Assembly (NCBI RefSeq): GCF_003253565.1
Contig: NZ_QKUF01000002.1
Coordinates: 186,001-250,000 of the forward strand
Reading direction: 5' to 3'
Length of the DNA stretch: 64,000 nt
DNA from: Thermosporothrix hazakensis
GTDB lineage: Bacteria > Chloroflexota > Ktedonobacteria > Ktedonobacterales > Ktedonobacteraceae
Shown here: positions 17,252 through 24,758 of the stretch, one piece after another
Numbering within the stretch: position 1 is the first letter of the stretch
Layout of the letters: every line of letters starts with the position of its first letter
Notes under the pieces: model-generated
Told to the model about the DNA's origin: nothing
Database searches by the model: none
What the model saw: the letters and a program-made list of their open reading frames with translations, nothing else
Translations under genes and position numbers: made by a program

Positions 17252-18196
17252 ATGCACAGGGAAAAACGGATGTTCATCATTGGTGGCCTGTTCCTCTCCT
17301 TGAGCCTTGCTCTGCTTCTGGTGCTACAGGGCTATCAACCCGCGCAGGCAGCCAAACCGAACAAACATCATTCGGTTATCTCGCACTCGCCAGACAAGTT
17401 GCTCCGTTCGATGTCCAACTACTGGACACCCGCCCGCATGAAAGCGGCGAAGCCGATTCAGACCCTGATTATCGGGAATGAAAAGAACCAGAAGAAGCAG
17501 GACGGGGTGATGCGTCCCTTTGCGGCGGCGGTCCCGGTCAGCTCGTACAGCCAGTTCCCCTACTCAACCATCGGCAAGATCTTCTTCACCGATAGCCGCA
17601 CCGGCGAAGATTACCAGTGCTCTGGCACGTCAACCCAGAGCCAGAACGGCAGCGTCGTTGACACCGCCGGTCACTGCGTGGTTGAAGGTGGCTCCGCCGG
17701 CAACTGGTACACCAACTGGATCTTCTGCCCTCAATACCGCGACGGAAGCTGTCCAAAGGGGCAGTGGTCTCAACGCACCGCCTATACCAGCTCCGACTGG
17801 TACTACAACGGCTCCTTTGGCTCTGACCTGGCTGACGTGGTGGTCAACACCAATGGCAGCACGCTAAACGCAACGGTAGGTGCGGTTCGGTTCGCCTACA
17901 ATCTCTCGCAGAATCAGCAATTCCTCTCGCTTGGCTATCCGGCAGCCCCGCCATTCAACGGACAGCGTATGTATTCCTGCTCATCCGGCGTGGTCTCACA
18001 GGATCCTCAGTATGGCGGCATCGGCATTTCCTGCAATATGACCGGCGGCTGTAGCGGCGGGGGCTGGCTTATCCGGCAGGGCAACACCTGGGCCGTCAAC
18101 GGACATAACGACTATGGTCGGGGTGATGGCATTATGTATTCGCCTTACTATGGCGACGATGCATACGAGATCTTTAACGCAGCACAAACAGCCTGA
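17252..18196 (+). CDS. Secreted trypsin-like serine protease (peptidase S1 fold)
   Basis: A 314-residue exported protein. A signal sequence (residues 1-33, LALLLVLQGYQPAQA-A) is followed by a propeptide-like stretch rich in Lys and Gln to about residue 90. The protease domain has VDTAGHCVV (His141), SDLADVVV (Asp192) and TGGCSGGGWL (nucleophile Ser268), a complete catalytic triad. Several Cys suggest disulfides. The arrangement is like glutamyl endopeptidase and related secreted S1 enzymes. The start at 17252 lies behind AAAGGAG; an ATT-preceded upstream extension is not needed. It is a monocistronic unit closed by a hairpin. Specificity is unknown. Confidence 0.88.
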   Translation: MHREKRMFIIGGLFLSLSLALLLVLQGYQPAQAAKPNKHHSVISHSPDKLLRSMSNYWTPARMKAAKPIQTLIIGNEKNQKKQDGVMRPFAAAVPVSSYSQFPYSTIGKIFFTDSRTGEDYQCSGTSTQSQNGSVVDTAGHCVVEGGSAGNWYTNWIFCPQYRDGSCPKGQWSQRTAYTSSDWYYNGSFGSDLADVVVNTNGSTLNATVGAVRFAYNLSQNQQFLSLGYPAAPPFNGQRMYSCSSGVVSQDPQYGGIGISCNMTGGCSGGGWLIRQGNTWAVNGHNDYGRGDGIMYSPYYGDDAYEIFNAAQTA

Positions 18197-18223
18197 TCAC
18201 CTTCCTCCTCACTGGTAATGACA

Positions 18224-18262
18224 CGGAAGATCCCGGGGCGCTGGCCTCTGGATCTTCCTGCA
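18224..18262 (+). terminator. Terminator hairpin after protease
   Basis: GGAAGATCC (18225-18233) pairs perfectly with GGATCTTCC (18250-18258) around a GC-rich loop. The following T content is low. Confidence 0.55.
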
Positions 18263-18312
18263 TTTCACTCTCTTGCACCGCTCCTTTCTCGTTATTGATA
18301 TATCGATACCTA

Positions 18313-18371
18313 TTGACAATAGCTCTGCCAATACCGTATTATTTAGGTTGCCAAATAAATTACTTACCTAA
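18313..18371 (+). promoter_or_regulatory. Promoter and operator-like repeat of the marR-ABC operon
   Basis: TTGACA (18313-18318), an 18-bp spacer and TATTAT (18337-18342) form a strong sigma-70-type promoter. Directly after the -10 box lie TTAGGT (18343-18348) and ACCTAA (18366-18371), perfect inverted arms with a 17-bp AT-rich gap. A MarR dimer binding there would block transcription, so autoregulation is likely. The promoter is seen; the binding is inferred. Confidence 0.7.
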
Positions 18372-18402
18372 CTAATTCCCTGTGATGGAGGTACAAGAAA
18401 GC

Positions 18403-18882
18403 ATGGACGACTCGCTCAGTCCAACAGCGCAGAAACTCTTGCAGGCGTTCAGTCAGTTTTCTAAAGAGGCCTGGAAGAAGCATTACTCGGCAGTGGGGCA
18501 ATATAAGCCGAGTGAAGTACGGATACTCTATCTTCTCAAAGGGTGTGAGGAGCATGGGCACGCTGAGGGCATGCGCGTCTCCGATATCAGCAAACTGCTG
18601 CTTGTTACACCTCCAACCGTCACACAGGTACTCAAAGGACTTGAACAGGATGAATTGATTGAGAGGCACACCAATCCTAAAGACCGCCGTGCCACGTTTA
18701 TTCGGCTTACAGAAAAGGGGCACTCTATTATTCAGCGAGCATTTGATAGCTTCTCAGATGTGTTCCAGGGGCTGATTGAATATCTAGGAGAAGATCAAAG
18801 CAACCAGCTTGCTGAGCTCTTAACAAAGGCGTTTCTCTATCTGGAGAAAGGCCACAGGAACGGAGAAGAAGAAAAAATATGA
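18403..18882 (+). CDS. MarR-family transcriptional regulator
   Basis: A 159-residue winged-helix regulator. The recognition region is VSDISKLLLVTPPTVTQVLK with the wing NPKDRRATFIRLTEKG, both diagnostic of MarR. GGAGG at 18387-18391 sits 11 bases before the chosen ATG; an in-frame GTG/ATG pair at 18382/18385 would overlap that site. Its stop overlaps the next start (ATGA at 18879), so it is translationally coupled to the ABC exporter that it presumably represses until a substrate drug or metabolite binds. Confidence 0.92.
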   Translation: MDDSLSPTAQKLLQAFSQFSKEAWKKHYSAVGQYKPSEVRILYLLKGCEEHGHAEGMRVSDISKLLLVTPPTVTQVLKGLEQDELIERHTNPKDRRATFIRLTEKGHSIIQRAFDSFSDVFQGLIEYLGEDQSNQLAELLTKAFLYLEKGHRNGEEEKI

Positions 18883-20606
18883 TATCCTTGTTCCGCTTCT
18901 TAAAACCCTATAGAGTTTTTCTCACACTTGTGCTTGTACTGGTTTTCCTACAAACACTTTCAGACCTTTACCTCCCAACACTCATGGCAGATATCGTCGA
19001 CACCGGGATTGTCAAAGGCGACACAGCCTATATTCTGACCATTGGCAGTTTTATGCTGCTGGTCGCGCTTGGTGGCACCATCTGTTCTATCGGGGTCAGC
19101 TTCTTTTCAGCAAAGGTAGCTGTCGGTTTCGGTAAACTGCTTCGGCATAAGCTCTTCACGCATGTTGAAAGCTTCTCGCTTCACGAGTTTGATACGGTCG
19201 GGACGGCCTCGCTGATCACGCGCACGACCAACGACACCAACCAGGTTCAGCAGGTGCTCGTTATTATCCTGCGGATGATGATCAGCGCTCCTATCATGTG
19301 CATCGGCGGTATTATTATGGCACTCTCTCAGGATGTACAGCTCTCCTGGGTGCTGGTCGCGATTATTCCGCTGCTCGTGATCACGATCCTGCTTATTATG
19401 GGTCAGGCAATGCCCCTCTTCACGATCATGCAGAAGAAAATCGACCGTCTGAACCTGGTTCTAGACGAGGGGTTAACCGGTATTCGTGTCATCCGTGCAT
19501 TTAATCGACTCAAGCATGAGAGACAGCGCTTCCATGATGCAAACCTGGATCTGACCAATACAGCAATTAAAGCGAACCGCATCGTTGCGGCCTCCATGCC
19601 AGTCATGATGCTGATCATGAACATCTCGACGATTGCCATCATCTGGTTTGGCAGTATCCGCATTAATAACGGTGACATGCAAGTTGGCGCATTAATGGCG
19701 TTCCTGCAATATGCGATGCAGATTCTTTTCTCGCTGCTGATGTTCTCGATGCTGTTTATCATGCTACCACGCGCCTCGGCATCCGCTGCCCGTATCAATG
19801 AGATTCTGAAGATGCGGCCCGAGATCACCGATACTACGGAGGCACAGCCAGTCGAGACAGAGCAGGGCATTGTGGAGTTCCGTGACGTGACCTTCAGCTA
19901 TCCCGGCGCCGAGGAACCCGCGCTCTCGCACATCTCCTTTAAGGCCGAGCCAGGCAAGGTCACGGCTATCATCGGCGGCACCGGCTCCGGTAAATCGACG
20001 CTGGTCAACCTGATTCCGCGCTTCTACGATATTGATAGCGGCACGATCTTGATCGATGGTGTGGATATTCGCACCATGTCATTGGAGAGCCTGCGGGCAA
20101 AGTGCGGCTTTGTGCCACAGAAAGCCGTGCTCTTCTCCGGGAGCGTTGCCGAGAACATCCGCTATGGCAAAGAGGACGCCACCGACGAGGAGATACGCTA
20201 TGCCGCCGAGATCGCACAGGCAGCGGAGTTCATCAGCGAGATGAAGGACGGCTACGATACCATGATTGCTCAAGGCGGCGTCAACGTTTCGGGTGGTCAG
20301 AAACAGCGTCTCTCGATCGCTCGGGCCCTGGTGCGCAAGCCCGACATCTATGTGTTTGACGACAGCTTCTCCGCGCTGGACTTCAAGACAGACGCGAAGC
20401 TTCGGGCCGCTCTGAAAGACGAGATCGCAAATGCTACCGTCTTTATCGTCGCGCAGCGCGTCAGCACCATCATGGACGCCGACCAGATCCTTGTACTGGA
20501 TCAAGGTCGAATCGCCGGAATGGGGACACACCATGAACTGATGCAGTCTTCTCAGGTCTATCGTGAAATTGTCGCCTCGCAGCTCTCACTGGAGGAAATA
20601 AAATGA
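18879..20606 (+). CDS. ABC exporter half-transporter with degenerate ATP site (subunit 1)
   Basis: 575 residues: six membrane helices (about 15-300) followed by an ATPase domain. Walker A is GGTGSGKST and the signature is VSGGQKQ. Walker B continues as VFDDSFSALD, so the catalytic Glu is Asp, and the switch loop has VAQR instead of the usual AHR, so the His is Gln. These changes mark the non-hydrolysing site of heterodimeric exporters such as BmrC/LmrC. It overlaps the partner subunit by 4 bp (ATGA at 20603). Likely role: export of drugs or lipid-like compounds, as a dimer with the following protein. Confidence 0.93.
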   Translation: MISLFRFLKPYRVFLTLVLVLVFLQTLSDLYLPTLMADIVDTGIVKGDTAYILTIGSFMLLVALGGTICSIGVSFFSAKVAVGFGKLLRHKLFTHVESFSLHEFDTVGTASLITRTTNDTNQVQQVLVIILRMMISAPIMCIGGIIMALSQDVQLSWVLVAIIPLLVITILLIMGQAMPLFTIMQKKIDRLNLVLDEGLTGIRVIRAFNRLKHERQRFHDANLDLTNTAIKANRIVAASMPVMMLIMNISTIAIIWFGSIRINNGDMQVGALMAFLQYAMQILFSLLMFSMLFIMLPRASASAARINEILKMRPEITDTTEAQPVETEQGIVEFRDVTFSYPGAEEPALSHISFKAEPGKVTAIIGGTGSGKSTLVNLIPRFYDIDSGTILIDGVDIRTMSLESLRAKCGFVPQKAVLFSGSVAENIRYGKEDATDEEIRYAAEIAQAAEFISEMKDGYDTMIAQGGVNVSGGQKQRLSIARALVRKPDIYVFDDSFSALDFKTDAKLRAALKDEIANATVFIVAQRVSTIMDADQILVLDQGRIAGMGTHHELMQSSQVYREIVASQLSLEEIK

Positions 20607-22477
20607 GCGAGCAAAAACCACAGCGCCAACAGCGGCAAGGGCATGGAGGTCCCTGGGGCGGCATGGGTATGCCTGTCCAGAAGGCAAAGGATTTCAAAGG
20701 GACGGTCAAGCGACTCTCACGCTACCTCTTGCCGCAGAAGTACCTCTTGCTGGTCGTGATCCTTGCAGCGATCATCAGCACCGTCTTTCAGATCGTTGGC
20801 CCGAAGATTCTGGGTATGGCAACCACCAAGCTGTTTGAGGGCCTGATCCTGAAGGTGAAGGGAGTGCCGGGTGCATCGGTTGACTTTGACGGCATCTTCC
20901 GCATCCTGCTGACGCTTGGCATCCTGTATGTAATCAGTTCGCTGTTCAACTACATTCAGCAGTTTATCATGGCAGGCATGGCACAAAAGATTGTGTTCAC
21001 GCTGCGCCAGGAGGTCGAGGCGAAGCTTGCCCGGCTGCCATTACGCTTTTTTGATTCGCGTTCACATGGTGAGATCCTCAGCCGTGCCGTGAACGATATT
21101 GATAATATCAGCACAACGCTACAGCAGAGCCTGACACAGCTTATCACCTCAGCAGTCACTCTGATCGGTATCGTGGTCATGATGCTGCTGATCAGCCCGC
21201 TGCTCTCGCTGGTCGTGGTGCTGACGTTCCCGCTCAGTATGGTGGTCACAACCATCGTGGCGAAACGCTCACAGCGCTACTTTGGTGGTCAACAGAAGGC
21301 GCTTGGTGACCTGAACGGGCACGTCGAAGAGATGTACAACGGGCACAAGATCGTCAAAGCCTTTGGTCTTGAGCGTCGCTCAATCGATGAATTCAATGTT
21401 TTGAATGAAGAGCTCTATAGCCACGGTTGGAAAGCGCAGTTTGTCAGCGGCATTATTATGCCCTTGATGAACCTGATCGGCAATCTGGGCTATGTGTTTG
21501 TAAGCGTTATCGGTGGTATTCAGGTGATGCATAACGCCATCTCAATCGGAGATGTGCAGGCCTTTATCCAGTATGCCCGCCAGTTCACACAACCGATTAC
21601 GCAGCTTGCCAACATCGCCAATATCATTCAGTCAACCATCGCTTCAGCAGAGCGCGTCTTCGAGCTCCTTGACGAGCAAGAAGAGGTTCCTGAAGCCAGC
21701 CCGGCCAAAGTGATCGAGTTCCCGCGTGGCTCCGTTACCTTCGAGCATGTGGACTTCCGCTACAAAGAGGACACACCGCTGATCGAGGATATGAACATCG
21801 ATGTCCGCCCGGGCCAGACGATCGCAATTGTCGGACCGACCGGCGCCGGAAAAACAACGCTGGTTAACCTGCTGATGCGCTTCTATGAGCTCAATGGCGG
21901 CAGAATCACTGTTGACGGCACCGACATCACTGAGCTGAAGCGGGGCGACCTGCGACGCATGTTCGGTATGGTGCTTCAGGATACATGGCTCTTTAACGGC
22001 ACGATTCGCGAGAATATTGCCTATGGACGCGAGAACGCCACCGAGGAAGAGATCATCCAGGCGGCGAAAGCAGCCCACGCCGATCATTTCATCCGCACAC
22101 TGCCCGATGGCTACGACACCATTATCAATCAGGAGGGCTCCAACCTCTCGCAAGGCCAGAAGCAGCTTCTGACGATTGCCCGGGCCATCCTGGCAAATCC
22201 AACCATCCTGATTCTCGACGAGGCAACCAGTAGCGTGGATACCCGCACCGAGATCCTGATCCAGCGGGCCATGCAGGAATTGATGAAGGGACGCACCAGC
22301 TTTGTGATCGCGCACCGCCTCTCGACGATTCGCGATGCCGACCTGATCCTTGTAATGAACCACGGACGCATTATCGAGCAGGGAACCCATGAAGGGCTGC
22401 TGGCAAAGGGCGGTTTCTATGCCGATCTCTACAACAGCCAGTTCACCGGTTCCACCCTGCAAAAGAAGGCGATCTAA
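20603..22477 (+). CDS. ABC exporter half-transporter with canonical ATP site (subunit 2)
   Basis: 624 residues. A Gln/Gly-rich, charged N-terminal 30 residues precede six membrane helices and an ATPase domain with canonical Walker A (GPTGAGKTT), signature LSQGQKQ (LSxGQ form), Walker B ILILDEATSSVD and switch AHRLST. It supplies the catalytic Glu and His that subunit 1 lacks, so one composite site of the heterodimer would be hydrolytic. It is the last gene of the MarR operon and is closed by a strong terminator. Confidence 0.94.
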   Translation: MSEQKPQRQQRQGHGGPWGGMGMPVQKAKDFKGTVKRLSRYLLPQKYLLLVVILAAIISTVFQIVGPKILGMATTKLFEGLILKVKGVPGASVDFDGIFRILLTLGILYVISSLFNYIQQFIMAGMAQKIVFTLRQEVEAKLARLPLRFFDSRSHGEILSRAVNDIDNISTTLQQSLTQLITSAVTLIGIVVMMLLISPLLSLVVVLTFPLSMVVTTIVAKRSQRYFGGQQKALGDLNGHVEEMYNGHKIVKAFGLERRSIDEFNVLNEELYSHGWKAQFVSGIIMPLMNLIGNLGYVFVSVIGGIQVMHNAISIGDVQAFIQYARQFTQPITQLANIANIIQSTIASAERVFELLDEQEEVPEASPAKVIEFPRGSVTFEHVDFRYKEDTPLIEDMNIDVRPGQTIAIVGPTGAGKTTLVNLLMRFYELNGGRITVDGTDITELKRGDLRRMFGMVLQDTWLFNGTIRENIAYGRENATEEEIIQAAKAAHADHFIRTLPDGYDTIINQEGSNLSQGQKQLLTIARAILANPTILILDEATSSVDTRTEILIQRAMQELMKGRTSFVIAHRLSTIRDADLILVMNHGRIIEQGTHEGLLAKGGFYADLYNSQFTGSTLQKKAI

Positions 22478-22501
22478 GCACCTCACGCTACCGCATTTCA
22501 C

Positions 22502-22543
22502 GCTTCTCCGTCTCTCGTGGGCGGAGAAGCACTTTCTTTTTCG
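22502..22543 (+). terminator. Rho-independent terminator after the ABC operon
   Basis: GCTTCTCCG pairs with CGGAGAAGC (loop TCTCTCGTGGG), followed by ACTTTCTTTTTC. Good terminator. Confidence 0.88.
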
Positions 22544-22624
22544 GGTTGAAACTCTTTCCTTCCGTTAATCGTGGCAGTAAAGAGGGGAATTTTGGTAATG
22601 ACCGAAACACAATGAAGCAACCCG

Positions 22625-23023
22625 ATGAAACAGGCATTCTTCCATACTCAGAATGAGCGGGTTTTCCTTGAAAGAACCATTCTTATTATCGAGGAAGACC
22701 TTGACCGGGGATATCAACTGGCACGCACTCTGAGAGCTGAAACGCCGTATCGAGTTCTATATGCAACGAACTATTTCCAGGCAGAGAAAATGATGCAGTG
22801 CCAGTCCCCCGATGTTTTGATTGCGAACGTCCATGTAGCAGAGAAAGTAGAGGGTGAGTGGATGACGTCCTTGCAAATTTTTGTAGGTGGAGTAGAAGGA
22901 CCCCTGAGCATGATGCATATCTGTGCAAATGGGAGCGGGCTTGTTGCCCAACACCTTACCAAGATGCGCAGACCGTATATGATCCCCGAAGTTGTTGCAT
23001 TAGTGAAGTCTCTTTTAGTATGA
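22625..23023 (+). CDS. Degenerate receiver-like small protein
   Basis: 132 residues. The segment TILIIEEDLDRGYQLARTL is the first strand and acidic pocket of a response-regulator receiver, and DVLIANVHV stands where DxxxxD-phosphosite strands read (V/I)xLLDxxL; the phospho-accepting Asp is Asn. The second half is not clearly receiver-like, although a C-terminal VVALVKSLLV helix remains. It probably cannot be phosphorylated and may be a pseudo-receiver or an eroded one. No kinase or output domain is attached. Weakly assigned. Confidence 0.6.
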   Translation: MKQAFFHTQNERVFLERTILIIEEDLDRGYQLARTLRAETPYRVLYATNYFQAEKMMQCQSPDVLIANVHVAEKVEGEWMTSLQIFVGGVEGPLSMMHICANGSGLVAQHLTKMRRPYMIPEVVALVKSLLV

Positions 23024-23136
23024 AACCAGATCATTCACAAGCAGCGGCCCAGGAAGCCCCCGGCTTTCAAGCGTGGATGAGTTCCGCCATGTGTTCAATT
23101 GAACAGTTGGTAGATCACTGCCGACTCACCGACTGA
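23020..23136 (+). CDS. Possible tiny protein coupled to the receiver-like gene
   Basis: A 38-residue frame whose ATG overlaps the stop of the previous gene (ATGA). Its composition is acidic and Ala-rich (AAAQEAPGFQAW). The overlap suggests coupling, but there is no ribosome site of its own and no recognisable family. It may not be real. Confidence 0.25.
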   Translation: MKPDHSQAAAQEAPGFQAWMSSAMCSIEQLVDHCRLTD

Positions 23137-23160
23137 AGCAATATGATCTCTGTATCCATT

Positions 23161-23208
23161 GTCTGGCTGCCTCTCTTCCGGCTAAGAGGGAGAAAAGGCA
23201 GCTCAGAC
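23161..23208. terminator. Strong hairpin between small genes
   Basis: GTCTGGCTGCCT and AGGCAGCTCAGAC pair almost fully around an inner CTCTTCC/GAGGGAG helix. There is no T-run. Probably a 3' end of the receiver-like transcript. Confidence 0.5.
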
Positions 23209-23299
23209 AACACGCTGTTTCAAATACACAATCTATAACGCTTCCTGAATATGGTTCCTCTTGCACTCTTGATATATAGAAAGGAAGCAATGGAGGGTT

Positions 23300-23599
23300 A
23301 TGGTATTTTCTTCAACCGAGAATCATTCTGGAAATCGAGATTCAAGGCTGGAACGCTTAACCTCTCGTCAGCAGAGTGAACAGCTTCTTTTACAGGGACA
23401 GCCTCTCTATGACGGCATGTTCATTGAGATTCGCATTTTTGGCCACTGGTTGCCCGGTCATGTCGCGCTTGATAGCACAGGCTGGTATCTCCTGACGCTT
23501 GATAATGTGGGCATCCGGCTTCGCGCGGGTATCCCGGCTCGCTTCCCGGTTTCGCGGCGCTGGTCGAACGGCACAGATAAACAGCATCCTCCATCCTGA
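23300..23599 (+). CDS. Small hypothetical protein with a short beta domain
   Basis: A 99-residue protein. Residues 28-85 have the pattern GMFIEIRIFGHWLPGHVALD, GWYLLTLDNVGIRLRAG and ARFP, alternating hydrophobic strands that suggest a small barrel; it recalls DUF5348-type proteins, but I am not certain. GGAGGG lies 5-6 bases before the ATG. No partner gene is obvious: the next gene starts 190 bp later. Function unknown. Confidence 0.6.
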   Translation: MVFSSTENHSGNRDSRLERLTSRQQSEQLLLQGQPLYDGMFIEIRIFGHWLPGHVALDSTGWYLLTLDNVGIRLRAGIPARFPVSRRWSNGTDKQHPPS

Positions 23600-23791
23600 G
23601 TTTCTGCCGCCCAGCCAACCAGAGAGAATGTTCCTCCCCGATCCCCTGTACCTGCGACAAGGGGTTGAGTCCGGGTGTGCTCTCCACCTTCTTCGTTGAA
23701 AAGTGCGCTCGTTCCCCCTTTCGTGCCAGCCTACAACTGTTTCTGCCAACTGGCGCGTGTCATACATAAGCATCTGGAAGGAGGGAACAAC

Positions 23792-24709
23792 ATGCCAACG
23801 CGCTTCGATCACCTTGTAATAGCAGTTCGAGACCTTGACGCCGCCATTCGACAGTATCGACAGCTTGGTTTCGAGGTCCGGTACGGAGGACGCCACACCG
23901 GACGGGGCACGCATAACGCAATCATCCGTTTCGGGCTTGATTATATCGAACTCCTCTCCGTTTACAATAAAGCTGAAGCACTCGCCAGCGGCCATCGCGG
24001 CAGCAGGCTCCTGGAGATTCTTGAAAAGCATGAAGAGATTTTGCTTGGCTTTGCCCTGGCCACCAATGACATTACCCGGGAAGCCGAGCAGTTCCGCAAG
24101 ACAGAGCTCTTCGCGGGCGAGCCGTTTCCAATGGAACGCCTCCTGCCCGATGGGCATCTGCTCGCCTGGCGTCTCTTTATTCCTGGTGGCACAGCATGGC
24201 GGCGTCCCTGGCCGTTCCTCTTCCAATGGGACACTTCCGACACCCAGCGGCTGCAACTCGAACAGCCGACCGCCCAACCCAATGGCGCAAGCCACTGGTC
24301 CCGCGTCGCCGTGGCAGTCGCCACAGGTCAGCCAACCATAGACCTCTATCGGCAACAACTGGGGTTGAAACAACTGGAAAGCATCGATGTCACCCAGCAG
24401 GTCGCAAGCTGCACGACGTTTCGCAGTGGGACAGGCAATATCGATCTGCTGATCTCCCGGGGAGAAGGCCCGCTACACCATATGCTTGACCGCTGTGGTG
24501 AAGGGCCTGTCGCCTTCAGCCTGACCGTCGATGATCTGGCCTACACCCGCCACTTTCTGACACAGTCCAATATTCCTTTCGAGCACGATGCAACCGGGGC
24601 CCATGTGATTCGCCTGACGCCGCAGGCCGGAGTGCCATTCTACCTCTATCTGGCGGGCCCCGATGCTGATTTTGCGCACCACGCGGTGTTTCAGCCCCTC
24701 GCCTACTAG
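23792..24709 (+). CDS. VOC-superfamily (glyoxalase-like) protein
   Basis: A 305-residue protein with two glyoxalase-like halves. The first begins FDHLVIAVRDLDAAIRQYRQ and has FGLDYIELLSV; the second shows IDLYRQQLGL and ends ...VIRLTPQAGVPFYLYL. This fits the Glyoxalase_3-like group (VOC dioxygenases and lyases, mostly uncharacterised). The start at 23792 has AAGGAGGG upstream; an in-frame upstream extension is Cys/Pro-rich and unlikely. The metal ligands cannot be placed with confidence beyond the first-strand His (residue 7) and late acidic positions. Terminator downstream. Confidence 0.82.
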   Translation: MPTRFDHLVIAVRDLDAAIRQYRQLGFEVRYGGRHTGRGTHNAIIRFGLDYIELLSVYNKAEALASGHRGSRLLEILEKHEEILLGFALATNDITREAEQFRKTELFAGEPFPMERLLPDGHLLAWRLFIPGGTAWRRPWPFLFQWDTSDTQRLQLEQPTAQPNGASHWSRVAVAVATGQPTIDLYRQQLGLKQLESIDVTQQVASCTTFRSGTGNIDLLISRGEGPLHHMLDRCGEGPVAFSLTVDDLAYTRHFLTQSNIPFEHDATGAHVIRLTPQAGVPFYLYLAGPDADFAHHAVFQPLAY

Positions 24710-24712
24710 AGA

Positions 24713-24750
24713 AGGGAGCTTCTGCTATGGTGCAGAAGTCCCCTTTTTTG
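24713..24750 (+). terminator. Rho-independent terminator after VOC protein
   Basis: GGGAGCTTCTGC pairs with GCAGAAGTCCCC around TATGGT, followed by a run of six T. Confidence 0.88.
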
Positions 24751-24758
24751 AGTTGGCC

